Below are positions 53,231 to 62,782 of a stretch of 64,000 nucleotides of DNA, in pieces. The notes beneath the pieces were generated by a model, which was given only the letters and a program-made list of their open reading frames with translations, made no database searches and was not told the origin of the DNA. A program made the translations under genes and the position numbers. Numbering within the stretch: position 1 is the stretch's first letter; each line of letters opens with the position of its first letter. This DNA is from Phenylobacterium sp. LH3H17 (lineage in GTDB: Bacteria; Pseudomonadota; Alphaproteobacteria; Caulobacterales; Caulobacteraceae): assembly GCF_024298925.1 (NCBI RefSeq), contig NZ_CP101283.1, forward strand, positions 2,609,001 to 2,673,000, given 5' to 3'.

Positions 53231-53296
53231 GGATGACCGCTGCGTGGGATGGAAGGGCGACCTTGCCTCAATCAATGAGCGCGCTAGCTTGGCAAT

Positions 53297-53545
53297 ATGT
53301 CTGAAGTGTCGAAAGCGTATTTCCGCCGGAGCCGCAGCTTGTTGGCGCTCGCGTTCTTCATCCCAGGCGTCGCGCTCGCCCTGTTCAATTTCCTGGGTCA
53401 CATCGGCCTGTTGTGGCAGTTGGTGCAAATGGCGCTGATGTGCGCTGGTGGAGTCATTTTTTGGCGTGAAGCCAAACGAGTGAAAGCGGCTTCACTTCAC
53501 TCGAGCTCGCCGCCGCGCAGCGATGACCGATCGCCGACCGCTTAG
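53297..53545 (+). CDS. Small two-helix membrane protein
   Basis: An 82-residue protein with two likely membrane helices (LLALAFFIPGVALALFNFLG and LVQMALMCAGGVIFW) and a short charged tail. Not recognised. It is divergent from the CD-NTase operon, across the palindrome cluster, and may be island cargo. Because it is short and unfamiliar, the coding call is moderate. Confidence 0.5.
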   Translation: MSEVSKAYFRRSRSLLALAFFIPGVALALFNFLGHIGLLWQLVQMALMCAGGVIFWREAKRVKAASLHSSSPPRSDDRSPTA

Positions 53546-53773
53546 GGTCGGATCCTCGCGTCGCCAGCCTACCCGCAAGCCGACGTTGGGCGGTGTCCGC
53601 TTCCAGGCAGGGAAGCAAGGTCGGCTAGTGGCGCTATGCGGTCGCGATCTTCGCCGCCTCGTCCCTGGAGTATATGGCCGTGGGGCCTCACGTCTGAACC
53701 GACGCCCCCTTGCCTGACGTGGCGTGCAGGGGGTTATCGCTCGCCTCGGACATCGCCGCCCAAGGAGCCCTTG

Positions 53774-54556
53774 ATGAAACTCGACAACACCGTCTCCGCC
53801 GTGATCACCGGCGGCGCCTCCGGCCTGGGCGCGGCGACCGCGCGGCGCTTGGCGAGCCACGGCGTCAAGGTGGCGCTGTTCGATCTCAACGCCGACCTGG
53901 GCGAGGCGCTGGCGAAGGAACTCGGCGGCGTGTTCTGCCAGGCCAATGTCACATCCTCCGATGAGATCGACGCGGCCTTCGCCAAGGCGCGGGCCGCGAA
54001 CGGCCAGGAACGTATCCTGGTGAACTGCGCCGGCGTCGGCGGCGGGGCGAAGACTGTCTCGAGGGATAAGCAGACGGGAGAGATCAAGGAGTACCCGTTG
54101 GAGAACTTCGAGCGGATCGTCCAGATCAACCTGATCGGCACGTTCCGCTGCATAACCAAGAGCGCCGCTGGCATGCTGACCCTGCCGGTGCTGGACGACG
54201 GCGACCGCGGGGCCATCGTCAACACGGCTTCGGTGGCGGCCGAGGACGGCCAGATCGGCCAGGTCGCCTACACCGCCTCCAAGGCGGGGATCGTGGGCAT
54301 GACCCTCACCATCGCCCGTGATCTTTCCAGCGAAGCGATACGGGTCAACACCATCCTGCCCGGGATCTTCGACACCCCCTTGCTCGCGCGCGCGGCCGAA
54401 CACGTGAAGGCGGGCCTAAGCGCCTCCGTTCCTTTCCCTAAGCGCCTGGGCATGTCGGAGGAATACGCACAACTCGCGGAAACGATGATCACCAACGGCT
54501 ACTTCAACGGTGAAGATGTCCGCCTGGACGGGGCGATCCGGATGGCGCCCCGCTAG
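53774..54556 (+). CDS. HSD10-like short-chain dehydrogenase
   Basis: A 260-residue SDR oxidoreductase. The NAD-binding motif is ITGGASGLGAATARRLA, the active-site Ser lies in IVNTASVAA and the YxxxK in AYTASKAG. The wording LVNCAGVGG and LPGIFDTPLLA follows 3-hydroxyacyl-CoA dehydrogenase type II (HSD17B10-like), which oxidises short or branched hydroxyacyl-CoAs. AAGGAG stands seven bases before the ATG at 53774. Codon use is backbone-like, so the island has ended before this gene. Confidence 0.88.
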   Translation: MKLDNTVSAVITGGASGLGAATARRLASHGVKVALFDLNADLGEALAKELGGVFCQANVTSSDEIDAAFAKARAANGQERILVNCAGVGGGAKTVSRDKQTGEIKEYPLENFERIVQINLIGTFRCITKSAAGMLTLPVLDDGDRGAIVNTASVAAEDGQIGQVAYTASKAGIVGMTLTIARDLSSEAIRVNTILPGIFDTPLLARAAEHVKAGLSASVPFPKRLGMSEEYAQLAETMITNGYFNGEDVRLDGAIRMAPR

Positions 54557-54749
54557 CCAAGTTGCCGTACTCGCCAAGTCGATTTCGTTCGGATTGCGCC
54601 AACTGCGGAACTTGGGTCGGGACCGCGAAGCAGACGCTCATAGGTCCCACGCTACGCTGGCCACTTCCGGCCCGTTGCGCACGTCATCGTTCGCCGCGGA
54701 GATCGAGAGATCGACCTCGGCCGTGTTCAATCCAGGGATGGGCTCGACC

Positions 54750-55421
54750 TTACACCGACCCGAGGCGCGCCAGGTCCCGGACGATCCATCGGCCGCCTTG
54801 CTTGTCGAGAATGCCGGCAGACTTCAGCGCCGTGATCTCCCGCTGGATGCTCTGGCGGGTCACGTCGAACCGGTCGCCGATGTCGCTCTGGCTGATCGGT
54901 ACGGCGATCACGCAGCTGTTGGGCGTGCGGGTCTCGGCGCACCGCTCGGCAAGGGTCTCGAACAGCATGGCGACGAGCTTGCGAAGCTTGTGCGTCGCAC
55001 GGATCTCACGGCTCTGGATCTGGCGGCCGATGGCGTTGGCGAACTTGCGGCACAGGGCCTCGGGAATTTCCGGATGGGCCTGGTAGAGCGCCCAGAAGTC
55101 GTCCGTCGGCAGGCAGGCCACCACAGCCTCGGTGAGCGTGACCTTGCCGTGGTGATAGGGCCGCGACCCGACCACCGCCGTCTCGTTGAAGCAGTTGCCC
55201 GGGCCGTACAGGGTGACGAACGAGTGGCGGCCGTCCGGATAGAGCCCCGACACCTTCACGTAGCCGCGGATCACCTGGTGGATCCCCACGGAAGGCGCGC
55301 CCGAGACGGTGACCTCGGCTCCGGCGGGTAGTTCCGAATAGACCATGCGCGCTGCGATGGCCGCCTGGACCGCCGGGGGAAGCTGGCCGATCCAATTCTC
55401 GTCGCTGGCGATCCTGGGCAT
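54750..55421 (-). CDS. Crp/Fnr-family transcriptional regulator
   Basis: A 223-residue regulator with an N-terminal cyclic-nucleotide-binding fold (GYVKVSGLYPDGRHSFVTLYG shortened to GYVKVSGLYPDGR, GNCFNETAVVGSRPYHHG) and a C-terminal helix-turn-helix (ISQSDIGDRFDVTRQSIQREITALKSAG, read by its core DVTRQSIQREI). No Fnr-type cysteine cluster is present, so an oxygen-sensing Fe-S centre is unlikely. It is divergent from the TonB receptor gene and may control that operon. Confidence 0.88.
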   Translation of the reverse strand: MPRIASDENWIGQLPPAVQAAIAARMVYSELPAGAEVTVSGAPSVGIHQVIRGYVKVSGLYPDGRHSFVTLYGPGNCFNETAVVGSRPYHHGKVTLTEAVVACLPTDDFWALYQAHPEIPEALCRKFANAIGRQIQSREIRATHKLRKLVAMLFETLAERCAETRTPNSCVIAVPISQSDIGDRFDVTRQSIQREITALKSAGILDKQGGRWIVRDLARLGSV

Positions 55422-55572
55422 GGGGCGGAGCCTAAAACCCGCCGAGCCGCGGGAGTCAAAAAATCGGCCCGAATGTAAAAAAGGTGTCACGCCGTTCCGG
55501 CCGCCCGCGCCCACACCTCCTGCGAATTTGAAAAGCCCCGGCCGCAGAGCCAGGGGATCGGGGAGGACAAGA

Positions 55573-57756
55573 ATGCACAAGACCATCACCCGGGGCGCGC
55601 TCTGCGCGTCCGCGGCCCTACTCGCCCTGACGTCCAGCCCGGCCTGGGCGCAGGCGACCGGAGACGGCGCGATCGAGGAGGTGGTGGTCACCGCCCGCAA
55701 GCGCGCCGAGTCGCTCCAGGACGTGCCGGTCACCGTCACCGCCTTCGAGGGCAAGACGCTGCAGGAACAAGGCATCGTCGACTTCCAGCGCCTGGCCGAC
55801 GCCACGCCCGGGGTGACCATCGACGCCTTCCCGCGCGCGGCGCCGCGGCCGTTCTTTCGGGGCATCGGCTCCTCCAACCAGAGCGCCGGCGCCGATCCCT
55901 CGTCGGTGGCCTTCGTCGACGGCGTCTATCTGGGCCGCGGCGCCATGCTGGCGGTCGACATCTTCGACATGGAGCGGGTGGAGGTGCTGAAGGGCCCGCA
56001 GGGCACCCTTTGGGGAAAGAACGTGGTCGGGGGCGCCATCAACTTCGTCACCGCCAAGCCGACCCGGGACTTCAACGGCGCGCTGCACCTCACCCTCGCC
56101 GACTACAGCCAGAAGAACGCCAGCCTGATGCTGAACGGCCCGCTCGGCGAGCGGCTCTCGGCCCGGGTGGCGGTGTCCTCAACCCAGAACGACGGCTATC
56201 GGCGGACGGCCACGGGCGGCGCCCTGGACGACGACGGCCGGCTCTCGGGCCGCCTGCATCTCAAGTTCGATCTGGAGCCGGGCACGAACCTGCTGTTCAG
56301 CGCCGACGCCACCTCCGACGACATCGCCGGCGGCTCCCGGTACAATCTCGCGCGCCGAGGCGGCCGCGACATCGACAAGCCCCGCGCCGCCAATCCCGAT
56401 CGCCCCGGCCACATCAAGCGCGACACCGGCGGCCTGAAGGTGGAGCTCAACAGCGATCGCCTGGGCTTCGCCGACCTCACCGCCATCGCCGCCTGGCGGA
56501 CCCTCGACTATGACTCCTCGGAGGATCTCGACGGCACGAACGCCGCGGGCAACCTGGCCGCCGGCGTCCTGGTCAGCGGCATCCAGACCCTCCAGATCGA
56601 GAAGGCCGACTCCTACTCCACCGAGTGGCGGCTGGCCTCCAGGGGCGATGGGCCGGTCTCCTGGGTGGCCGGCCTCTTCTACCTGCGCGACGACGTCTAC
56701 CGGGAGCGGGAGAGCGAGACCGAAGCCGTCGACCTGTCGGAAAACCGCTTCGTCGCCGACAATGTGACCAAGAGCTTCGCGGCCTTCGGCGAGGCCCAGT
56801 ATGCCTTCGAGAACGGCCCCAAGGTCTTCGCGGGCCTACGCTTCACCGACGAGAAGAAGACCTATGGCATCACCCGCCGAACGGGCCCCCAGGCCGCGCC
56901 GGTCGTCAACTTCACCACCGTGGCCAATCCCGGCGTCTCGGACGAACAGGTGGTCACCTGGCGGATCGGCGGCGACTACCGGCTGAACGAGAACATCTAT
57001 GTGTTCGGCAGCGTGGCCACCGGCTTCAAGTCCGGCGCCTTCCAGGAACAGCCCAGCGCGGCCACCGCCCGCAACGCCACGGCGCCGGAGAAGGTGCTGA
57101 ACTACGAGGCCGGGGTGAAGAGCGATTGGTGGGAGCGCCGCCTGCGCGCCAACGCCTCGGTGTTCTACGCCGAATACACCGACCTCCAGACCATCCAGGC
57201 GGTGCCCGACGCCACCCAGGGACCCGGCGGTTCGAGCATCGTCACCGACAGCGGCGACGCCACGATCAAGGGGCTGGAAGCCGAGTTCATCCTGTCGCCC
57301 AACCGCCACGTCCACCTGAGCGGCAGCTACACCTATCTCGACGCCACCTTCGACAAGCTGGTCCAGACGTCGCGGATCCTGGCCGACGGCGCTGTGGTGG
57401 CCGCCGACCTCAAGGGCAACCGGCTGAGCCGCACCCCGGAGCACGCCTTCGCCGCCGAAGCCAGCTACACCACCCAGGAATTCGACTGGGGCTGGCTGAA
57501 AGCCTCGGTGTCGATCAACTACGAGAGCGACGTCTTCGACGACAACGCCAACGACCTGATCGAATTCCGCAAGGCCCGCACCCTCTGGGACGCCAGCCTG
57601 TTCTACTACGTGAACGACCAGGTTTCGCTCCAGCTCTGGGGCCGCAACCTCACCGACGTGGAGTACCGGACCCACCAGGTGGAGACCGGCGGCGGCCACT
57701 TCGTCCAATACGGCGCGCCCCGCCAGGTCGGCCTTACCCTCAACGTCGAGTTCTAG
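55573..57756 (+). CDS. TonB-dependent receptor
   Basis: A 727-residue outer-membrane receptor. The signal peptide ends at SPAWAQA; a TonB box-like IEEVVVTARKR follows, then the plug domain (QDVPVTVTAFEGKTLQEQGI, GPQGTLWGKNVVGGAINFVTAKP considered in parts) and a 22-strand beta-barrel closing with GLTLNVEF, whose last Phe is typical. GGGAGG lies seven bases before the ATG at 55573. It resembles the receptors that Caulobacterales use for organic nutrients rather than only iron. First gene of the putative operon with the AtuA-like protein. Confidence 0.93.
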   Translation: MHKTITRGALCASAALLALTSSPAWAQATGDGAIEEVVVTARKRAESLQDVPVTVTAFEGKTLQEQGIVDFQRLADATPGVTIDAFPRAAPRPFFRGIGSSNQSAGADPSSVAFVDGVYLGRGAMLAVDIFDMERVEVLKGPQGTLWGKNVVGGAINFVTAKPTRDFNGALHLTLADYSQKNASLMLNGPLGERLSARVAVSSTQNDGYRRTATGGALDDDGRLSGRLHLKFDLEPGTNLLFSADATSDDIAGGSRYNLARRGGRDIDKPRAANPDRPGHIKRDTGGLKVELNSDRLGFADLTAIAAWRTLDYDSSEDLDGTNAAGNLAAGVLVSGIQTLQIEKADSYSTEWRLASRGDGPVSWVAGLFYLRDDVYRERESETEAVDLSENRFVADNVTKSFAAFGEAQYAFENGPKVFAGLRFTDEKKTYGITRRTGPQAAPVVNFTTVANPGVSDEQVVTWRIGGDYRLNENIYVFGSVATGFKSGAFQEQPSAATARNATAPEKVLNYEAGVKSDWWERRLRANASVFYAEYTDLQTIQAVPDATQGPGGSSIVTDSGDATIKGLEAEFILSPNRHVHLSGSYTYLDATFDKLVQTSRILADGAVVAADLKGNRLSRTPEHAFAAEASYTTQEFDWGWLKASVSINYESDVFDDNANDLIEFRKARTLWDASLFYYVNDQVSLQLWGRNLTDVEYRTHQVETGGGHFVQYGAPRQVGLTLNVEF

Positions 57757-57758
57757 CC

Positions 57759-59156
57759 ATGTCGCAAGCGTTCCCCGAGACGTGCCGGGTGTTGGTCCCC
57801 TCCGGAGTCCTGGGGTCCGGGTGCCCGGAGGAGGCCTTTCAGCGGGGCCTCTCCCTGGCCCCGGACGCCATCGCGGTGGACGCCGGCTCCACCGACTCCG
57901 GCCCCTACTATCTGGGGGCCGCCGTCTCGAAGATGACCCGCAAGGCCACCAAGCGCGACCTGCGCCAGCTGATGCTGGGCCGCGCCAAGCTCGGCATACC
58001 GCTGCTCATCGGCTCGTGCGGCACCAGCGGCACGGACGCCGGCGTCGACTGGATGGCCGGCATCTGCGAGGAGATCGCCGCCGAGGAAGGCCAGGAGGTC
58101 AAGGTCGCCCTGGTCTATTCCGAGCAGTCGGCGGAGACCCTGGCCGGCTATCTCGATCGCGGGGCGGTGACGCCCCTGCCGGCGGCCCAGTCCCTCACCC
58201 GTGAGCGGCTGGCCGAGTGCGACCACATCGTCGGCCTGCTGGGCTACGAGCCCTTGGCCGCCGCCATCGCCGGAGGCGCCGACATCGTGCTGTCGGGCCG
58301 CACCACCGACACCGCCGTCCTGGCCGCCGTGCCCCTGATGCGCGGCATGCCCGTCGGTTCGACCTGGCACGCCGCCAAGATCGCCGAGTGCGGCGGCCTC
58401 TGCACCACCCACTCGCGCCAGGGCGGGGTGATGCTGACCCTCGATGCGGGGGGCTTCGAGGTCGAGCCGCTCCACGCCGCCAGCGCCTGCACGCCCTATT
58501 CCGTCTCGGCCCACATGCTCTACGAGAACGCCGACCCCTACCGGCTGAAGGAGCCCGGCGTCCTGCTGGACGCCCAGGCCGCGATCTACACCGCGGTGGA
58601 CGACCGCACGGTGCGGGTCACGGGCTCGGCCGCCGAGACGACGCCCTACACCATGAAGCTGGAGGGGTCCGGCGGGCTCGGCTACCGCACCATGGTGTTC
58701 TCGGCCATCGCCGATCCGAAGATCATGGCGCAGGTCGGGACCTGGCTCGAACGCCTGCGCGCCCGACTCCATGCCGGCATCGGCTCGGTGCTCGGGATCG
58801 CGCCTGACGCCTATCACCTCGAGATCCGCCCCTATGGCTGGAACGCCCTGTCGCCCTGGCAGGGCGACGACGCGCCCGCGCCCCAGGAGGTCGGCTTCAT
58901 GACCCTGGTCACCGCCCAGACCCAGGCGCTGGCCACCGAGATCGCCATGTTCGCCAACCCCACGCTCCTGCACTTCCCGCTGAATCCCGAGGACCCCCTG
59001 CCCAGCTTCGCCTTCCCCTTCTCTCCCGCCGAGGTGGAGCTGGGCCGGCTCTACGAGTTCAAGCTGAACCACGTGGTGGCGCTGGCCGACCCGTCGGAAC
59101 TGGCCCGCACGGTCACCTTCACCGCCGGCCGGGGAGAACGCCGTGTCGACGCTTAA
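57759..59156 (+). CDS. AtuA-like protein (DUF1446)
   Basis: A 465-residue protein of the acyclic terpene utilisation AtuA/DUF1446 family. Diagnostic wording is DAIAVDAGSTDSGPYYLG, LIGSCGTSGTDAGVDWM, GADIVLSGRTTDTAVLAA and AYHLEIRPYGWN. The biochemical activity of the family is unproven; AtuA was named from citronellol catabolism in Pseudomonas. It begins two bases after the receptor stop and overlaps the DUF4387 gene, so the three are co-expressed. Confidence 0.86.
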   Translation: MSQAFPETCRVLVPSGVLGSGCPEEAFQRGLSLAPDAIAVDAGSTDSGPYYLGAAVSKMTRKATKRDLRQLMLGRAKLGIPLLIGSCGTSGTDAGVDWMAGICEEIAAEEGQEVKVALVYSEQSAETLAGYLDRGAVTPLPAAQSLTRERLAECDHIVGLLGYEPLAAAIAGGADIVLSGRTTDTAVLAAVPLMRGMPVGSTWHAAKIAECGGLCTTHSRQGGVMLTLDAGGFEVEPLHAASACTPYSVSAHMLYENADPYRLKEPGVLLDAQAAIYTAVDDRTVRVTGSAAETTPYTMKLEGSGGLGYRTMVFSAIADPKIMAQVGTWLERLRARLHAGIGSVLGIAPDAYHLEIRPYGWNALSPWQGDDAPAPQEVGFMTLVTAQTQALATEIAMFANPTLLHFPLNPEDPLPSFAFPFSPAEVELGRLYEFKLNHVVALADPSELARTVTFTAGRGERRVDA

Positions 59157-59451
59157 AGACGTGGCCAAGTACGTCCGCTCCAAGAATGCCGGCCCGTTCT
59201 GGGTGACCATCGACGTGTTCTGCGAGGATGAGGCCGCCTTCGACCGGCTCTGCGCCGCCCCGGCCCTGGCCGAGCCGGCCGTCGCCCAACTCTACGGCGT
59301 GCGGGCGGGCGAGGTGCGGATCTTCCGCGACCGGCCGCTGAAGGTGATCAAGATCTCCTTCCCGCGCCCCGTGGCCCAGGGCTCGGTCTCCGACACCGAC
59401 TCCCATGCCGGGCAATACTTCGTGCCCCTGCTCCGCGCCCCGATCCCGTAG
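59143..59451 (+). CDS. DUF4387 domain protein
   Basis: A 102-residue protein from a GTG start that overlaps the AtuA-like gene by 14 bases. It carries the DUF4387 pattern: AKYVRSKNAGPFWVTIDVF near the start and KVIKISFPRPVAQGSVSDTD followed by HAGQ. DUF4387 is often encoded beside, or fused to, AtuA-like proteins, so it is probably their small subunit. No catalytic residues are established. Confidence 0.86.
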   Translation: MSTLKDVAKYVRSKNAGPFWVTIDVFCEDEAAFDRLCAAPALAEPAVAQLYGVRAGEVRIFRDRPLKVIKISFPRPVAQGSVSDTDSHAGQYFVPLLRAPIP

Positions 59452-59456
59452 CGGGC

Positions 59457-60782
59457 ATGGTCCTCGCCCTCGCCGGATTCGCCATGGTCGTCGTCTTCAT
59501 GACGCTGATCATGACCAAGCGCCTCACCGCCGTGGCCGCCCTGGTCCTGGTGCCGCTGGTCTTCGCCCTGGCGCTGGGCGCCGGCGCAGGCACGGGCGAC
59601 ATGATGATGAAGGGCGTCGTCCAGGTGGCGCCCACCGCGGTGCTGCTGGTCTTCGCCATCCTCTATTTCGGCCTGATGATCGATGCGGGCCTGTTCCAGC
59701 CTCTGGTCCGGCGCATCGTCGCCTGGGCCGGCGATAGCCCGCTCCGGGTGACCCTGGGCCACACGGCGCTGGCGGCCATCGTCGCGCTGGACGGGGACGG
59801 AACCACCACCATCCTGGTCTGCGCCTCGGCCATGCTGCCGGTCTACCGGCGCCTGGGGATGAACGTGCTGATCTTCGCCGTCCTGGGGGGGATGTGCTCG
59901 ACCCTCATGAACCTCAGCCCCTGGGGCGGGCCGGCCGCGCGGGTGGCCGCAGCGCTTAAGGTGACCCCTTCAGACCTCTTCCTGCCCCTGCTGCCGGCCA
60001 TCGGCGCGGGCCTGCTGGCCACCTTCGGCCTGGCCTGGTTCTTCGGGGTCAGCGAGCGCAGGCGGCTCGCCGGGCGCTCGCAGGATATCACGACCGACCT
60101 GCCGCAGACCGAGGACAACGCCATCGCCGCGGCGTTCGACAGCGATCCCGGGGCGCTGCGCCCGAAGCTCGTCTGGATCAATGTGGCGCTCACCCTCGCG
60201 CTCATGACGGCGGTGATCCTGCACCTCGCGCCCCTGCAGGCCCTGTTCATGGTCGGGACCGCCCTGGCTCTGGTGATCAACTATCCGCGGCTGGCCGACC
60301 AGCGGGCCCGGCTGATGGCCCATTCCGGCAGCGTGCTTAGCGTGGCGATCATGGTGCTCGCCGCCGGAGCGTTCACCGGGGTGCTGGCCGGCGCGGGCAT
60401 GATCGACGCCATGGCCGCTTCAGTGGTAGCCGTCCTGCCGCCGGAACTCGGGCCCCACCTCGGCGCGATCACCGCGCTGATCAGCCTGCCGATGACCTTC
60501 TTCCTGTCCAACGACGCCTTCTATTTCGGCGTGCTCCCGGTCATCGCCGAGGCCGCCCGCGCGTACGGGATCAGCCCCGAGGAAATCGGGCGCGCATCCC
60601 TGCTGGGCCAGCCGGTTCACGGCCTAAGCCCCCTGGTGGCGGCGGTGTATCTGAAGTGCGCCATCCTGAATGTGGAGCTGGCCGACCTGCAGCGCTTCGC
60701 GCTGAAATACGCCATCGGCGTCTCGCTGGTTGTGGTCGCCGCCGCCCTGGCGATCGGCGCGGTTCCGCTTATCGCGGGCTGA
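59457..60782 (+). CDS. CitMHS-type citrate/proton symporter
   Basis: A 441-residue transporter with about eleven membrane helices. IVALDGDGTTTILVCASAMLPVYRRLG, read by DGDGTTT and MLPVYRRL, NLSPWGGPAARVA and FFLSNDAFYFGVLPVI are the CitMHS signatures. Members import citrate, often as a metal complex, or related acids. It is 5 bases after the DUF4387 stop, making the operon receptor-AtuA-DUF4387-transporter a likely uptake and breakdown pathway for a carboxylate. Confidence 0.9.
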   Translation: MVLALAGFAMVVVFMTLIMTKRLTAVAALVLVPLVFALALGAGAGTGDMMMKGVVQVAPTAVLLVFAILYFGLMIDAGLFQPLVRRIVAWAGDSPLRVTLGHTALAAIVALDGDGTTTILVCASAMLPVYRRLGMNVLIFAVLGGMCSTLMNLSPWGGPAARVAAALKVTPSDLFLPLLPAIGAGLLATFGLAWFFGVSERRRLAGRSQDITTDLPQTEDNAIAAAFDSDPGALRPKLVWINVALTLALMTAVILHLAPLQALFMVGTALALVINYPRLADQRARLMAHSGSVLSVAIMVLAAGAFTGVLAGAGMIDAMAASVVAVLPPELGPHLGAITALISLPMTFFLSNDAFYFGVLPVIAEAARAYGISPEEIGRASLLGQPVHGLSPLVAAVYLKCAILNVELADLQRFALKYAIGVSLVVVAAALAIGAVPLIAG

Positions 60783-60919
60783 CCGCTAGTGACCTGCCGC
60801 TAAGTCACTGGCGACGTAGTGGTGGCGGTCGGCTGCCAACGCGCCAGGCCGCAAGAGCAGCTACGCGCCAGGAGCGGACATTGGAGCAGGCCCCGAAGTG
60901 GACGTCAGAAACGCTCTCG

Positions 60920-62782
60920 TCAGCGCCCGCCGGCGCCGAGGACCAAGCGGCACTCGGCCCTGAAGTCGTAGGGCAGTTCGGGATCGTCGGCGCAGTCGGG
61001 CCAGCGTCCCGTGGAGGCCCAGTATGAGGCCAGCCCGACGCTCGCGCAAAGGCTGACGAAGCGGCGGTCTGCAATCATCAGGCGGTTCGCGGCAAGGAAC
61101 AGGATCGCCGGCGTCCAGCGCCCGACCACCTGGCCGTCGGCGTCGAACAGGTGGGCGAACGAGGCCCTAGCCGCCGCCTCGAAGGCCTCTTCGGGCGCTC
61201 CCAGATCGTGGAGCCGCACGATGTCCGCCAGGGAGAGTCGACCGTCTTGCGCCAACCTCGCCGCGACGATCTCGCGATGGGTCTGCAGGAAACGCGGGTC
61301 GCGGATACGGCGGTTCCGCTGGCCGTCCACGAACGCCCGGAAGGACGGACTGTCGAGGCCGCGGAGGCGGCTGGTCTCGTCCAGGCGCTCCAGGCGATCC
61401 CAGTCGCCCGCGTTCGCGGCTGCCGCGATCGCCTCGCCGGCCAGCGGCTCGACGTCGGGCCAGCGGGCCGTATAGGCGTCCCAGAGCGCCGGCGTCTCGT
61501 CGTGGCGGCCCAGCGCGTCCAGCATGCCGGCGTACCATTGCGCCGCCGGCCAATAGAGGGGGTCCAGGGTCAACGCTTGCCGTGCATGCTCCAGCGCCTC
61601 GCCAAGCCGGCCCACCTCCGCACAAAATTGGCCCGCGTGGTTCAACACCTCGGGGTCGTTCGGAGCGGCGGACAGGGCGCGCCGGTGCAGCGTCTCGCGC
61701 GCCGAATAGCTCGCCAGCGGCCCCAGGTAGCTGATCGCCTGGTGCGCCAGGCCCAGGGTGGGATCAAGCCGCAGGGCCGTGTTCGCCGCCTCGGCCGCGC
61801 CGGCAGGGGTAAGGCCCGGAAACGTCGAGCGCTCGAAGCGTCGCAGGCAGACCACCCGCCGCATCGCCAGTTCGGCCCAGGCGCGGGCGAAATCCGGCGC
61901 GTGGGCGGTCACCTGCTCCAGCAGCTGCATCGCCCGCGCATGCTCCATGGCGTCGGCGGCGCCGCCGATGCCGGAGAGCGGGCTGCGCGCCTGGAGGTAG
62001 AGGTCGTAGGTGGCGGGATCGAGGGGCTTGGCCCGCCGCGACGGCGCAAAGGTCAGGCTCAGCGCCGCGGCGACCGCTCGGGCGATATCGTCCTGGATGG
62101 CCAGCACGTCGGTCAGGTCGCGTTCGAACGTCTGCGACCATAGGGTGACGCTGTGGGCGGTCTCCACGAGGTGAGCGTTGATGCGGAGGCGCTCGCCCGC
62201 GCGCCGCACGGCGCCGTCCAGCACATGGGTGACGCCCAGCTCCGCGCCGACGTGGCCGGCGGCCTTGGCGGCGCCGCGGAACTGGAAGCTCGAGCCCTGG
62301 CCCATGACCTTCACGCCGGCTCCGGCGGCCACGGTCTGCAGGATTTCCACCGACAGCCCGTCCGAGAACCAGCCCAGGGTGGGGTCGCCCGAGAGGTTGT
62401 CGAACGCCAGCACAGCCAGCGTCACGGCCTCCGAGGGAGGTGATGCCCTGGGGGTCTCGTCCAGCCGATAGCCCAGGCCCTTCACCGTGCGGATCGAGAA
62501 CCCGCCGCGGGCCTGGGACAGTCGGCGCAGTGACTGGATGCAGCGGTTGATGGCGTCGTCGCCCACCGCCCGCCCGCCCCAGCACTCGGTCACCAGGTCC
62601 CCGCGCGAGACCACCGACCCGCGGCGCTGGGCCAGGGCCGCCAGGACCTGCATGACTCGTGGCTCCAGCACGTCGGTCGCCGTGTCGCAGATCACCTCCC
62701 GGGTGGCCGGCCGCACCCGCAGTCCGCCAAGCTCAAACGGACTCTGCCCAGCAAGCCTTTCCGAATCTTCCGAGACCGTCAT
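60920..62782 (-). CDS. Winged-helix transcriptional regulator with TPR-like C-terminus (CadC-like)
   Basis: A 620-residue regulator. The OmpR-type winged helix at about 15-110 reads LEPRVMQVLAALAQRRGSVV, then RGDLVTECWGG and TVKGLGYRLDE. A middle domain (LAVLAFDNLSGDPTLGWFSDGLS, considered by FDNLSGDP and WFSDGLS) and TPR-like helices follow, as in the family of CadC/TolB-amino-terminal-like regulators abundant in Caulobacterales and sphingomonads. No membrane helix is evident between the domains. Three phased repeats overlap its start codon. Convergent with the transporter gene. Confidence 0.88.
   Translation of the reverse strand: MTVSEDSERLAGQSPFELGGLRVRPATREVICDTATDVLEPRVMQVLAALAQRRGSVVSRGDLVTECWGGRAVGDDAINRCIQSLRRLSQARGGFSIRTVKGLGYRLDETPRASPPSEAVTLAVLAFDNLSGDPTLGWFSDGLSVEILQTVAAGAGVKVMGQGSSFQFRGAAKAAGHVGAELGVTHVLDGAVRRAGERLRINAHLVETAHSVTLWSQTFERDLTDVLAIQDDIARAVAAALSLTFAPSRRAKPLDPATYDLYLQARSPLSGIGGAADAMEHARAMQLLEQVTAHAPDFARAWAELAMRRVVCLRRFERSTFPGLTPAGAAEAANTALRLDPTLGLAHQAISYLGPLASYSARETLHRRALSAAPNDPEVLNHAGQFCAEVGRLGEALEHARQALTLDPLYWPAAQWYAGMLDALGRHDETPALWDAYTARWPDVEPLAGEAIAAAANAGDWDRLERLDETSRLRGLDSPSFRAFVDGQRNRRIRDPRFLQTHREIVAARLAQDGRLSLADIVRLHDLGAPEEAFEAAARASFAHLFDADGQVVGRWTPAILFLAANRLMIADRRFVSLCASVGLASYWASTGRWPDCADDPELPYDFRAECRLVLGAGGR

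Noticed and set aside
53143..53773. A right-hand copy of the tRNA-Val 3' end (attR)
   Set aside because: I looked for the T-arm/acceptor sequence near the right edge of the island and saw no convincing match by eye, so no attachment site is called.
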